Source: Prorocentrum cordatum (Eukaryota; Sar; Dinophyceae; Prorocentrales; Prorocentraceae). From it: 64,000 bases of DNA. Where the stretch lies: NCBI GenBank assembly GCA_963575745.1, contig CAUYUJ010003406.1:15001-79000 (forward strand). The letters run 5' to 3'. How positions within the stretch are numbered: position 1 is the first letter of the stretch; the number at the start of each line of letters is the position of its first letter. Positions 28,795 to 40,985 of this stretch are shown here, piece by piece. Under the pieces are notes generated by a model. The model did not search any database, was not told where the DNA came from, and worked only from the letters and a program-made list of their open reading frames with translations. Made by a program: the position numbers and the translations under genes.

Positions 28795-30955
28795 TCGCTG
28801 GACGGAGGAGGAGGAAGAGGAGGAGGAGGAGGAGGAGGAGAAGGAGGATGAGGAGGAGGAGAAGGAGGAAAGGCGACAACAGGACGAACAGGGGGATATG
28901 GAGGAGGACGATGAGGTGGGCAGGTGAGAGAGCGCGAGGAACAGGAGCCTGAAGCAGAGGCGGGGTTCAGGCGGAGGCGGAGGAGGCTCCTCCCCTCCTC
29001 CTTCTCCTCTTCCTACTGTTCCTCCTTCTCCGCCCCTCAGTCCTCCTCCTCCTCCTCCTCCTCCTCCTCCTCCTCCTCATCCTCCTCAGGTCCTCCTCCT
29101 CCTCCTCCCTCCCCTCCCTCCCTCCTCCCTCTGGCCGCTTGCGCCCCCCCCCTGCTCCTCCCTTCCCCCCTCCTCCTTCCCCCCCTGCTGCCCCCCCCCC
29201 CTGCCCCCCTGGGAAGGAGAGGGGGCCGCGCCGAGGTACCACGAGTTCTGGAAGTCGGATCCCGTCCTGCCCGCGGCGGGCGCCGGGGAGTCTGGGGGCA
29301 CCATGGAGGCGTGCACGCGCGCGGTCGCCCCATGGGGCCTGGGGCCGGGCCCACGGGGGCTCGGCCGGGTTGGGCGAGGAGGAGGGGCAGGGTGCGGCAG
29401 GGCGCGCTCGTTGCCGTTGCCGCCCTCGTCGCCGTTGCCGTCCTCGTCGCCGTCGCCGTCACCGCCGTCGCCGCCGCCATCACCACCGTCGCTGCTGTCC
29501 GCGCCGCAGCTGGCCGCCCGCGCGCCATGTGCGTGCGCAGCCCGCCGCTCTCCACGGCATTGATGGAATTGATGATTACGGTGGTTGTGGTGGTGATGGT
29601 GGTGGTGGTGGTGGTGGTGGTGGTGGTGGTGGTGGTGGTGGTGGTGGTGGTGGTGGTGACGATGCTGAGTTGGAGAAGGACGAGGAGGAGGAGGAGGAGG
29701 AGGAGGAGGAGAAGCAGGACGAGGAGGAGGAGGAGGAGGAGGAGGGGGAGGAGGAACATAATGGCACGAGCATGCGCAGGATGATGGGAGGGTTGATGAG
29801 GCGGTGGGGAGAAGAAGGCAGAGGGGGCGAGGTGTGGAGAAGGGTGGCGGACGGCAGGAGGTGGCGAGGAGGTGAGGTTCATCTCCTCCCCCTCGCCAGA
29901 GGAGGACCCAGACACTCGACGTCACGACCATTTCGTGGCCCAGGCCCTCGGGCCTCTGGACCCCATCCCTGTGACCGCTGTTTCGTCCAAAGCGGTTTTC
30001 GGTTACCTTCCTGGGGTCTGGAAGCGGCTTCCGGGCGCTGGAAGATTGCGAACACCTTCGGCGCCGTCCCCACAGTTCCCTGAAGAGCTCTGGAGGCCCC
30101 CCCGAGGCTTGCAGAGGCCCGCAGAGACCAAACAGGAGACAGCGCCCAGAGACGCCAGAGAACCTCGACTCCAACGCGCCTCCTCGAGCTGCCTGAGTTT
30201 TGAGGAGGAGGAGGAGGAGGAGGAGGAGGAGGAGGAGGAGGAGGCGGAGGCGGAGGAGGAGGAGGAGGAAAAGGGGGAGGACGATGCGGAGAATGAGGAG
30301 GAGGAAGGCCACGAAGAGGCGGATGCGGATGGTGCTGAGAAGAAGGGGGAGGAGGAGGAGGACGATGAGGATAAGGAGAATGAGGAGGATGATGAGGAGG
30401 AGGAAAAGGCTACGTAAGGAGGAGGAGGAGGAGGAGGAGGAGGAGGAGGAGGAGGAGGAGGAGGAGGAACAGGCAGAGTCGCTAGAGAGCTTTCGGCCCG
30501 GCCGGCGGCGCACCGCCGCTCTTCGCGTGGCGCCCGCGCGCGCGAGGTGCGAGCTCAGCTGGACGGGCCCGCGCTGAAGGCTCTCTCGGATCTTCCGGAG
30601 GCGCTGCGCAAGGAGGCCCGCGGGGCTTCGGAGGAGGGCGGGGCGGGGCCGGGCGAGGCGGGCGGAGTGGGGTCGGGGGACGGAGGAGGTGGGAGCAGGT
30701 GTGACGAGGAGGAGTAGGGAGCAGTGTGAACGGGAGAGGGAGGAGGAGGAGGAGGAGGAGGAGGAGGAGGAGGAGGAGGAGGAGGAGGAGGAGGAGGAGG
30801 AGGAGGAGGAGGAGGAGGAGGAGGAGGGAGGGGCGGGGAGATGGAGAGGAGGAACAGCGGTGAGGAGCAGGAGGGAAGGCAGAAGGGGAGCGAGGAAGAG
30901 TCGGGGGAGGAGGAGAAGGAGGAGGGGAAGAGGAGGAGGGGAGAAGGATGATGGG
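28795..30955. repeat. Composite GGA, TCC, GTG and GAG low-complexity block
   Basis: Successive tracts are GGA (28803-28870), TCC (29035-29120), GTG (29575-29660), GAG (29680-29760), GAG (30200-30260), GAG (30417-30470) and GAG (30737-30830), separated by short GC-rich segments. ORFs here are composition artefacts (poly-Glu/Arg/Gly or Ser/Leu/Pro). Confidence 0.9.
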
Positions 30956-32149
30956 ATGATGATCATGATTACGATACTGATGATGATGATGGTGTTGCTG
31001 CTGCTGCTAATGATGATGATGCTGGTGCTGCTGATGATGATGATCATGCTGATGATGCTGATGCTGATAATGATGCTGATGATTCTGATGATGGTGCGGG
31101 TGCTGACGGTGGTGGTGATGATGATGCTGGTGCTGCTGCTGCTGCTGATGCTGCTGATGATGCGGATGCTGCTGATCATGATGTGGATGATGATGCTGAC
31201 GACGATGATGCGGCGTCTTTTGATGTTGCTGCTGAGAGTGATTATGTTGATGATGATGGTGATGATGATGATGCTGTTGATGCTGATGTTGATGAGGATT
31301 TTTGATGAAGCTGCATATGATGATGAGGATAATGATGCTGATGTTGACGATGGTGGTGGTGATACTGATGACCATCAGTAGTATCATGATTATGTTCACG
31401 ATGCTGGTGGTGCTTATGATAATGCTGGTGGTGGTAATGATGATGATGGTGCTGGTGGTGATGTTGATGACGATGCTGGCGGTGATGAGGATGATGCTGC
31501 TGATGCTAATGCTGATGACGGTGACGATGGCGATGGCGATGGCGATGAGGATGAAGATTGTGATGATGATGCTGATGATGATGATGATGCTTATTATGAT
31601 GACGATGATGCTGATGCTGACGATAATGCTGATGATGCTGATGATGATGAGGATACTGATGAGGATCTGCTCACGATGAAGATGCTGGTGATGCTGATGG
31701 TGACGATGATGATACTAATGCTGCTGATGATGATGATAATGATGATGCTGCTGATGCTGATGATGCTGATGATGATGCTGATGCTGATAATGATGATGAT
31801 GATTCTGATGATGGTGCGGGGGCTGATGGTGGTGGTGATGATGTTGCGGGTGCTGATGCTGTTGCTGCTGCTCATGATGATGATGCGGATGCTGCTGATT
31901 ATGATGAGGATAATGATGCTGATGATGATGCCGCGGCTTTGTTTCATGTTGATGCTGATGGTGTTATGTTGGAGATGATGATGTTAATGTTGATGCTGAT
32001 GATGATGGTGTTGATGATGATGAGGATGCTGCTGCTGATGATGATGATGATGAGGATGCTGATGCTGTTGATGATGATGCTGATGATGCTGATGCTGATG
32101 ATGATGGTGGTGGTGATGATGATGGTGGTGGTGATAATGATGATGATGC

Positions 32150-32203
<54 letters not shown>

Positions 32204-32507
32204 GCAGGAGGAGGAAGAGGAGGAGGAGGAGGAGGAGAAGGAGGAGGAGAGGAGGAGGCGGAGAGAAGGGGGCGGCAGGAGGAGGAGGTGGAAGAGGAGG
32301 AGGAGGAGTTGGGGGGAGAGAGGCGGGGGGAGAAGAGGACGAGGGAGAGGAAGATCTTGGGGGGAGAAGCTGCGACGGCTAAGACTACAGGGGCAGGAAA
32401 GAGATAGCTGGGAGGAGATCCAGGATGAGGGAGGATGCAGACTTAGCACTGGAGGGGGGGGGCGGTCATACTGATGGTGCTGATGACAATGATGATGATG
32501 ATTGTGG

Positions 32508-32588
<81 letters not shown>

Positions 32589-32594
32589 CGATGG

Positions 32595-32665
<71 letters not shown>

Positions 32666-34145
32666 CTGATGCTGATGCTGATGCTGATGCTGATGATACT
32701 GATGCTGATGCTGATGATGATGATGCTGATGATGATGCTGATGATGGGGCGAAGGAGGAGGAGGAGGAGGCGAAGGAAGACGATGAAGAGGAGAAGGAGG
32801 AGGAGGAGGATGTAAAGTTTGCTCCCGCCGCAGGTCCTGACTGGAGGTCGAGGGTAAGACTTCCGCTCGCCCCGCCCGAAACGCGCGCCCTGGCATGGGA
32901 GGAGGATGTACGAAGTGGAGGAGGAGGATGAGAACTAGGATTGGAGGGGAGAGGCGTGAGGAGGAGGAGGAGGAGGAGGATGAGGAGGAGGACGCGGAGG
33001 AGGGGGGGGCAGAGGAGGACAGCAGGCGAGGGGGGCGAGGGGTAGGAGGCGGATTATAACCATAAAGCTACAACAAAGGAGGTTGTATGGGGGACGACGA
33101 GAAACGTTTGGCGCGGACGGGGATGATGATTATGATGACGATGATGCTGGTGATGATGGTGGTGGTGGCGATGATGATTCTGATGATGCTGCTGCTGGTG
33201 ATGATGATGATGATGATCATGATAAATCATGATGGTGATGAAGATGATGATGCTGATCATGGTGGTGGTGATGATGCTTCTGCCGATGATGATACTGATG
33301 GTAATGGTGCTCATTGTGATGAAGCTGATGCTGATGATGCTGATGATGATGATGGTGATGATGATTTTGATGTGATGATGGTGGTGACGATGATGCCGAT
33401 GATGGTGATTATGCTGATGAGTTGGATGATAGCCAACATGATTGTGAGGGTGATGATGGCGATGGTGATAGTGATGATGATGATGGTGACGATGAAGGCA
33501 ATAATGATAATGGTGAAGTGCTGGTGGTGGTGATGGGGAGTAGAATGAGGAAGAGGGGGACGAGGCGGAAGAGGATGATTTTGTTTGTAAATTGTGAATC
33601 TGGATTATAAGGAGGCTGACGATGTTTGTGGTCATGATGCTGATGAGGATGAGGGTGAGGATGATAGTGAAGACAGTGCTGATGTTGATGATGATGATGT
33701 TGGTGATGCTGGTGGAGGTGGTTATGGCGGTAGTGGTGATGGTGGTGGTGCTGGTTAGTTTGATGGTGTTTGTGTTGCTGATTGTGATGTTGCGGTTGAT
33801 GCTGAAGGTGGTGATGGGGATGATGATGTTGATGCATATGTCTAGGATGATGCGGATGCACAACGTTACTGTGACGATGGTGATGCCGATGGATCAGGTG
33901 ATAGTGGTGGTGATGATGCTGATGATGACGGCGATAGTGATGTGTTGGTGAAGATGGTGACTATGCAGATGATACCGATGACTGTGATGAGGATGACGAC
34001 GACGATCATGATGATGCTCATGATGATGGTTGTGATGCTCATCCTGATCATGCTGATGATCATGGCCATGTTCATGATCATGGTGGTTAATATGAAGCTG
34101 GTGATGATGGTGGTGATGATGACGTGGTGATGGTGATGCTGTGGG
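30955..34145. repeat. About 3 kb of imperfect GAT/GCT/GGT triplet repeats
   Basis: Almost every triplet in one phase is GAT, GCT, GGT or a one-step variant, with pure GAT runs at about 32155-32205 and 32515-32590. A GGA-rich interval (32205-32450) and a GC-rich interval (32750-33110) interrupt it. The frames read as poly-Asp, poly-Met or, on the minus strand, poly-His/Ser/Ile. These are not credible proteins. Confidence 0.9.
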
Positions 34146-34269
34146 GAAGGACGAGGAGGAGGAGGAGCCCTCCTCCTCCACCTCCTCCCTCCTCCATCAA
34201 CTTTAAATCGTCATCATCTTCATCAACATCAGCATCACAGCATAATCGTCGACGACCACCATCATCGCC

Positions 34270-35060
34270 ATCATGATCGCAGGCACACCCACCACTCGTT
34301 TCGTGACCCCATCTCGAGTTCCACTGAAAGCCCTGGTGGCGCAGCCCGCATGCGTCCCCGCCGCTCATTTCAGCATACCTCTCACACGCTTCGCGGGGGA
34401 GTTCCACCGAAAGCCCCTGTGGCGCAGCGCAGCCCGCATGCGCCCCAGCCACCGACTTCGGCATACACCTCACACGCTTCGTGGCCCCATAGGGAGTCCC
34501 CAGCAAAGGTTAGAGTGGCGCAGCCCGCACGCGTCCCAGCCGCTCATTTCGGCATGCAGCTCCCACGATTCGTGTCCCCATAGGGAGTCCCACAGAAGGC
34601 CCCAGTGGCGCAGCCCGCTTGCGTCCCCGCCACCCACTTCGGCACACACCCCTCACACCTGTCGTGGCCCCATATGGGGGCTCCACCGAAGGCCCCAGTG
34701 GCGCAGCCCGCTTGTCCCATGGGGAGCCCCACCGAAGGCCCGGGCGGCGAAGCCCGCATGCGTCCCAGCCACACGTGTCGGAGCACCCCTCCCACACGTT
34801 CCACGGCCCCACAGGGAGCTCCACCGAAGGCCTCAGTGGCGCAGCACGCATGCGTCGTGGCCCCAGGCCCTAGAGGAGCTCCACCGAAGGCCCGAGTGGC
34901 GCAGCTCGCACGCCTCCGCCAGCCATTTCGGCCCACACCCCTCGCACATTCCGTGGCCACGTACGGACTACGGCCCGCATGGCGGCCCCGCCCCATTCTG
35001 GCACACCCTTCACGCGCTTTGTGGCCCCAGAAGGAAGTCCACTGAAGGCGATGCTGACAA
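34270..35060. repeat. Degenerate tandem array related to the 90-bp family
   Basis: About nine diverged units of 80-100 bp share CATTTCGGCA(C/T)A, CGTGGCCCCATAGGGAG, CACCGAAGGCCC and TGGCGCAGCCCGCATGCGTC. The divergence contrasts with the near-identical units at 25.08-25.57 kb, so this array is older. It ends in the same tail (GGTACTCCCAACTGCATG) as the solitary unit at 27.5 kb. Confidence 0.75.
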
Positions 35061-35321
35061 CGATGGTACTCCCAACTGCATGTGTATGGTCTTTCGACAG
35101 GCCAATTTTTCTATCGGCGGCCCCAGAAGTCCCGATCTTTTCCCCAGGGGTCGTTTTTCGACTCGGATCCGTTTTTGATGGCCCCGGGGCCCGCTGTCGT
35201 CTGCCTGCTTATCCCCTCGTCTTTCCCCTCGCTGGACAGCACAGCCTGCCCGGCGCCATCGCGGCGGCGATCCCGGACCCCCTCGCGCTGCGACAAAGAT
35301 CGTGACAGGAGGTCTTTTCTT

Positions 35322-35415
35322 TGTTTCGGTCTCCAGGGGCCCTCACTGGGCCTCGGGACCGTCAAAGAACGACTCGGGATGAAAAACTTGTCCCCGGGAA
35401 GGGGTCCAGACTTTC
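35322..35415 (+). repeat. Dispersed repeat 'T', copy
   Basis: TTTCGGTCTCCAGGGGCCC, GGGCCTCGGGACCGTCAAA, ACGACTCGGGATGAAAAAC, then TCCCCGGGAAGGGGTCCAG. The other plus-strand copies are recognised against this one. A partial copy lies just upstream (35115-35190). The family is unclassified. Confidence 0.6.
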
Positions 35416-35699
35416 GAGGGTCACTTCATGAAAGCACCACGACGTCGGGGGTCTGTGTGGCCCCCCCTGAACCCTGCTGGGGTTCGAGATGAATGCGAGC
35501 TGGAGGATTCCTCCTGGGCTGCCTTGGTCCAGTGCGCCCAGCTCGGTGCGGCCAGACCTGGGAGCGCGAGAGCTCCCGAAGGATGCTCGAGACCCGGCTG
35601 ACTGGCGCACACGACCCAGACCCCCGACGTCTTGATTTCTCAAGACATGGCCCTCAGAAGCCGCGCCGTGAAACAATCACGACGGGAGTTTTTGAGCTA

Positions 35700-35785
35700 C
35701 TTAGCTACTTTCGGCCTCCACGGGACCGTCAGAAGACACGACTCAAGATGAAAAACCGGTCCCGGGGAAGGGGTCCAGTCGGACG
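35700..35785 (+). repeat. Dispersed repeat 'T', copy
   Basis: TTTCGGCCTCCACGGGACCG (internally deleted), then ACGACTCAAGATGAAAAACC and GGTCCCGGGGAAGGGGTCC. Confidence 0.6.
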
Positions 35786-35789
35786 GGGC

Positions 35790-36660
35790 ACGAGGATGAG
35801 TTCGTTCCAGAGCTTTCCGGAACGCTCTCAGGGCGCTCTGGAGCACCCTGAGACGGCCGCGGCGCCCGAGACATCCTCCAGAGCCGCGAGATCTTAGAGA
35901 TCCTCGATTGATCCTCATCCGACTTTATCTACGTCCTGGCTTCGTCCTATCCAGAGAGAGAGAGAGAGAGAGCCCGAGAGAGCCCGCGGGGAACCCCGCG
36001 GCACGGCAGGTAAACGCGGCGTACGCGGGCACCGGCGCCGCCGGCGCCCCAGAGGACGCGTCGCGGTCACTGGCGGCCTCCCCCTCACTGCACGCAAGAG
36101 TGACCCTTCGCCGGAGCGTCGTGGGAGGACGAGGTGCCCATACTGCTACCTGCTACCTTCCCACGTCTCCCCCCTCTGTCGGCCTCCTCGGAGGCCCTCG
36201 TCGCCACCGCTGGATTCGCCTCGAAATTCTGGTCAGGACGCACCCCACGAGAGGTCCAGGGAGCAGCGGAATCAGTCCCTCTTGGTTTCCCCAAGGGTGA
36301 CCCTTCGCCGTGGTGACCTTTAGTGCAGGCCCGCGCGTACTCCCAGATCGCTGAAGGAGATGCGACAGCAGCGGCCCGCGAGCGTGGGCGTGGCCCCCCC
36401 CCCACCCCCCGAAAGCCGCTCACCCAAGGTCACGCTTGCCTGATGGGGGGCACCTCTGCGTGTGGCTGACTCCCCCCCTGCGCGCGTGCAGGGGCGGCGC
36501 CGCGCGGGCGGCCCAGGAGCGAACAGAAGGACCTGCCACGACCTCCGACGACGCGCTGTTTCTCCCCAATCGCGGCGTTTCTCCTCGACTACGGCCCGCG
36601 GCCTGCTGTCGGGCCCTGGGGCCGTCGAAAACGGATCCCAGACCCCCTCGGGTCATGAAC
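35790..36660. other. GC-rich stretch without recognisable gene
   Basis: It holds a short GA dinucleotide run (about 35953-35975) and fragments resembling repeat T near 36600-36650. No ORF here has protein-like composition or a known motif. Confidence 0.5.
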
Positions 36661-36686
36661 ACATCACGACGGGAGGCGTTACATCA

Positions 36687-36775
36687 TTTTCGGCCTCCGA
36701 ATGGCCCTTCCCGGGCCTCGGGAGCGCCAACACACAGCTCGAGATGAAAAACCGGCCCGGGGAAACGGGTCGACG
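36687..36775 (+). repeat. Dispersed repeat 'T', copy
   Basis: TTTTCGGCCTCCGAATGGCC, CCGGGCCTCGGGAGCGCCAA, CTCGAGATGAAAAACCGGCC, then GACGCCGGGGGTCTGGG, a tail also seen at 35441 (GACGTCGGGGGTCTGTG). Confidence 0.6.
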
Positions 36776-37062
36776 TCAAGAATAAGTCATGACGCCGGGG
36801 GTCTGGGATCCGGGGCGACAGACTACCCCCCAGGGAACGGGTCGGGAGCTCCCAGGCCGCGGATTGATGACATCACATCGTCGAGCGTCTAGGTGTGCAT
36901 GACGTTCCGTGGGTTTCGAGGGCACGCGTTGTGCGAGCGCTCTTGGCACGAGCCTGGCCTCGTGCACGTGGCTAAGTAGGCGCGTATGTTTCTTGCGGGT
37001 TCTCTGTGCAGCTCCAGCCTTCCGAACAGGAAGAATAACACACCTTTATCAAGATAAATCTT

Positions 37063-37130
37063 CGGAGCTCCGCTCGGATTTCTTGGACCTGCGCTGGGCC
37101 CCTCCTCCCTGGCGCGCGGGGCGCGCCTGA
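37063..37130 (+). repeat. Dispersed 'DFLDLRW' module, copy 2
   Basis: CTCGGATTTCTTGGACCTGC followed by GCTGGGCCCCTCC; translates as LRSDFLDLRWAPP. It is followed by a TGGCGCGCGGGGCGCGCC palindrome as in the other copies. Confidence 0.55.
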
Positions 37131-37269
37131 GGCAGCGCTCCTGGCGCCATGCGCCAGGCTCCAAGACAGGTGGACAGGTGGTGGCGAGAAGAAGGAGGAT
37201 GAGTAGAGAACGTCGGCGACGTCGAGACAAGTAGGGCGAGGAGGATGAGGAGGACGAAAACAATTAGGC

Positions 37270-37822
37270 TGATGATGAGGAGGAGGAGGAGAAGGAGGAG
37301 GAGGAGGCGGAGGAGAAGGAGGAGGCGCAACGACGACGACAGGAACGAGGCAGATCAGCACGAGGGCGAAGAGTTCGTGCCCGCCAGGGCAGCTGCTCCG
37401 ACCCTCCTCCTCCCTTCTCCCCATCTGCCCCCAGCGTGGTCGACGCCGGTCTCGCCGCCGCCGTCGCCGCCACCGATGCCATCGCAGCCGTCATCGCCGC
37501 CGCCATCGCCGCCGCCGCCGCCATCGCCGCCGTCGTCGCCGTCGCCGACGTTGCCGCCGCCGCCGCCATCGCCGCCGTCGTCGCCGTCGCCGACACTGCC
37601 GCCGTGGGCGCCGCCGTCGCCGACGTCACCGGCGGCAGCGCCGCCGCGGAGCCGCCGCGGCCGCCGTCGCACGGCGCCACAAGTTCGGCGGCAGGAGCCC
37701 GACGAAGCGGCGTCCGTGGCCGGGGGCTGGAAGCGGCGCAGGGGCCTCCGCGCCGGCGCGCGCGAGGGTGGCGAGGCCGCCGCGGCCGCCGTTCGCCGCC
37801 GCCGCTCGCCGCCGCCGCCGCG

Positions 37823-37898
<76 letters not shown>

Positions 37899-38010
37899 GT
37901 TCGGCTCCAGTTCGGCTCCAGTTCGACTCCAGTTCGGCTCCAGTTCGGCTCCATTTCGTCTCCAGTTCGACTCCAGTTCGCGTCAGGTTCGACTCAGGTT
38001 CGACGGACGT
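37270..38010. repeat. GAG, GCC and CGT triplet tracts followed by an 11-12 bp tandem repeat
   Basis: GAG (37276-37325), imperfect GCC/GTC (37440-37640), pure CGT (about 37822-37897), then about nine units of AGTTCGGCTCC or AGTTCGACTCC with small variants (37897-38000). The flanking 38010-38270 is ordinary sequence without a recognised gene. Confidence 0.85.
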
Positions 38011-38269
38011 TCGGCGCAGCCTCGACGCACGAGCGGAGCGATTGGCTCCAAAAAGGTCCCCAGAATGCGCATCTACGACTACAGATCTGGTTTACGCCAA
38101 CATTGATTTCCTTGTCAAGTCTACGAACAATACGTGAAATGATCTACGAGCATTCTGCGTATTTTCGTACATTGAGAAAGTGAGTTTTTTGGGGGTAAAG
38201 CAATTCTGTAGTCGATCCCTTACTCGAAAGAATGAACAGGGCACAAACACGCGGGAAACAAACGTGTGC

Positions 38270-38400
38270 TTAGCGTGTCGGTCGCCGGTTCTGGCCCACC
38301 ACGCATCGGCGCGGCATGCTGAGCACGTCCCGGTCCTCCCAAGCATCGGCGTCCCCAGCTTCTCTCAGCTTCCCTCCGTCCCAGGAAAACAGCGACACGC
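38270..38400 (+). repeat. Dispersed repeat 'G', copy 1
   Basis: GTGTCGGTCGCCGGTTCTGG, GGCATGCTGAGCACGTCCCG and GCATCGGCGTCCCCAGCTT match, with changes, 42594-42690 (GTGTCGCGGCGCCAGTTCTG; GCATTGGTGTCCCGAGTTTG). A short duplicated CCAGACCCTGGA.GATTCC segment follows at 38440-38540. Confidence 0.5.
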
Positions 38401-38673
38401 TGCGGTGGGGGCGTTGATTAAGGAATAGTCCCAGGAGGCGCCAGACCCTGGAGGATTCCTTATTTGATGAGGGCGGCGGCGATGTTCATTGCCAAGCCTG
38501 AAATGGAGTTCCAGCGGCCTCCAGACCCTGGATTCCTTATCTAAGACTTCCTTATCCAATGCCCCCACCGTATCAGCTTGCAGGGGCACAGCGTGTCGCA
38601 GGGGCTGCCGCCGCGACACGCTGAGCAACAGTTCCGGACCGTAGGAGAGGACGATGGAAGCAGTTGTTCCAAG

Positions 38674-38775
38674 AAGGAGGAGGAGGAGGAGGAGGAGGAG
38701 GAGGAGGAGAAGGAGGAGGAGGGGGAGGAGGGGGAGGAGGGGGAGGAGGGGGAGGAGGAGGGGGAGGAGGGGCGT
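38674..38775. repeat. GGA/GGGGA purine tract
   Basis: Pure GGA, then about seven GGGGGAGGA-type units. Confidence 0.85.
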
Positions 38776-38978
38776 TGCAGGGGACACCCAGGGGCCGAAC
38801 ATCGACGGCATCGTCCGCCGCGATCGCCTTCCTTCACGGGCCGAGGGGGTCGGGGGCCAACCCCCCCGCCACCCCAGGGCCCGTTTCGATTCGGCCGGCC
38901 CGATTCGATACCGATGTCGCCCAGACCCAGACATGTTCGCGTCGAAAAACAAAAAACAGGACGGGAGGTTTTTGGCAA

Positions 38979-39065
38979 TTTTCGGCCCCGGGGGGGGGCC
39001 TCGCCGGGCCTCGGGACCGTCAAAAAACGACTCAGGGCGAAAAGCCGGTCCCGGGGAAAGTGTCG
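38979..39065 (+). repeat. Dispersed repeat 'T', copy
   Basis: TTTTCGGCCCCGGGGGGGGG, GGGCCTCGGGACCGTCAAA, ACGACTCAGGGCGAAAAGCC, then GGTCCCGGGGAAAG. The sequence 39065-39500 shows no recognisable gene. Confidence 0.65.
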
Positions 39066-39499
39066 GGACTTGTGGGGACGCCGTCCTGAAGAATCAGGAC
39101 GTCGCATGTCTGGGGATCGATCCGCTTCGGTCTCGCTGTCTTGGCGGTCCGGTGCGGGCCGATGCTTGCATGGCTCAGCTGTGTAAACGTGCAAGTGTGG
39201 CGCGGCTGACACGGTGCAGAGTCTCGATGCTGAGCCGTGTGCGGCAAGATCCGATGCAAGCTTCGATCCGCTCCGACGTAGCGACGTAGCGACTCGATGC
39301 TGACTGCTCCCGGGTTGTTCTCGTCGGCGGATTGCGAGGGGGGAAGTGAGAAGGGGCGGGTCTTCTCAGCAGGCTCGAAAGGACCCGACCCTCTGCGAAG
39401 GTGCCTCCCCCGAAGGCGCAGAACAAAAACTCCTCAGAGGGCGCGAGGGCCTCTGAGAAGTGCCGCCGCCTTCTGAGAGGGCCTCCTCCTCATTCAGGA

Positions 39500-40165
39500 G
39501 GGGGAAAAACACACAGACACAAGTCATCGCTGATTCCCCAGAAAGTTTGGACACGTATGGGAAGCGGGGGGGAAGACAGAAACCCAGAACATGTAGGAAA
39601 CTATGGGGAATTTTTTTTTATTTGTGTGTATTCATTTGTGTGTCCCAGGGCCCCTTCACTCATCTCTCCCCCCCCCCCCATTCTCGCTCGCCGCCGCTCT
39701 CGGCGGCGGCCCCTGCGGTCGGACGCCCGCGCCTCGCGCTGTCCCCCGGCCTCCGGGCGCCGACGTCCCGAGCCTCTCGTTTCCCGCGCGGCCCTCGCCG
39801 CGGCGCGGGGCGGCACGCCGCCCGCCCGCGCAGCCGGCGCACCGGTGCCGCGAAGGGGCCGCGCTCTGCTCAGAGCGTGGCACCGGTGCGCACCGGTGCC
39901 ACGCTCTGAGCAGAGGTCCCCTTCAGGAGGGGAAAAGACACACAGGTTCCCGCCGATTCCCACGAAGATATGGGAAAACATGGGGACAATGAATCGCCGA
40001 TTCCCACGCAGGGGACAATGCGAATCGCCGATTCCCACGAAGAAGCGGCAAAAGATGGGAACGGGGGGGGGGGATGCAAACACCCAGAACATATGGGAAA
40101 ATATGGGGAGAGCCCTTTTATTCGTGTGTGTTTATTTATGTGTCCCAGGGCCCCTTCTTTCCCGG
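39500..40165 (+). repeat. Direct duplication (about 165 and 240 bp) around a perfect palindrome
   Basis: The left copy (39498-39662) and right copy (39922-40162) share CGATTCCC, AACACCCAGAACAT or AAACCCAGAACAT, TTTTATTTGTGTGT and GTGTCCCAGGGCCCCTTC. The right copy also holds three GAATCGCCGATTCCCACG units. The palindrome at 39864-39915 lies between them. Confidence 0.7.
39864..39915. repeat. Perfect 52-bp palindrome
   Basis: The left arm begins CTCTGCTCAGAGCGTGGC and runs to CACCGGTGC at 39889; the right arm is its exact reverse complement with no spacer. Outside it, GAAGGGGCC on the left and GTCCCCTTC on the right extend the symmetry imperfectly. It could extrude as a cruciform. Confidence 0.9.
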
Positions 40166-40399
40166 CCGCAGCGACCCGGTGCTGACCGGAGATGCACGCG
40201 CAGGGCAAGAACCCGAGCGCGTAAGGGCCCCCCCAAAAAAGGCCCCGCAGGCCAGAAACGCAGCCTCGGCCCGTGGAGCTTGTCTTCGGCCTTGCGCGTT
40301 GCGGCCGCCATGGCTGCTCTCGCACTTCTTCCAGCCCTCCCTCCCCCAGCCCTGCAGCGCTCCGCGGCGACCTCGCCAGCCGCCGCTGGCTCCCGCCGC

Positions 40400-40650
40400 C
40401 GGTTTGCCTCCGCCGCCGCCGTCGTTGCTTCCGCCGCCGTCGCCGCCGCCGTCGTCGTTGTTGCCGCCGTCGTCGTCGTCGTCGTTCTCGCCGCCGTCCT
40501 CGCCGCCGCCGTCGCCTTCGTCGTCCTCGTCCTCGCCGACGACGACGACGTCGGCGTCGTCGTCGTGGTGGTGGTGGTGGTCGTCGTTGTCGTCGGCGGC
40601 GTCATCGTCGTCGCCATCCTCGTCGTCGGTCTCGCCGTGGTCGTCTTTCG
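40400..40650. repeat. CGC/CGT triplet-rich tract
   Basis: Imperfect GCC/GTC triplets with a short GTG run (40565-40580). ORFs on both strands are compositional. Confidence 0.75.
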
Positions 40651-40985
40651 CAGCCGTCGTCGTCGGCGCCCAGGCCGCCGCCGCCCCCGCGGCGGCGGAG
40701 GCGCCGGAGACCCTTGCGGCGACGGCGGCGCCCGCGGCGGGCGAGGCAGCCAGGGGGGCCCCTCCTCGCCATGCCGAGGGGCCGCCGCTCGCCTTGCCGC
40801 GGAAGGCTCGGCGTGTGCACGGCACCGTTCCGTTTCCGCGGTGGGCCTTGTCACTTAGATGCTCAGCGCCCATGGGCCACTTGACCGGCCCGCGCGGCCC
40901 GCGCGCTCGCCAGGCTTGCCGACACGGCTTGTCGGGGCGAGCCGCTGGCCTGGGTGACCTGGGGCACGGCCTTATTCCCTTCCGC

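Noticed and set aside
28900-34150. Many long ORFs on both strands (poly-Glu, poly-Asp, poly-His, poly-Met, Ser/Leu/Ile-rich)
   Set aside because: They coincide exactly with GGA, TCC, GTG and GAT triplet runs and are open in all frames, so absence of stops is compositional.
37436-38137. Ala/Val-rich ORF of 233 codons
   Set aside because: Made of GCC and CGT triplet runs; no unique core.
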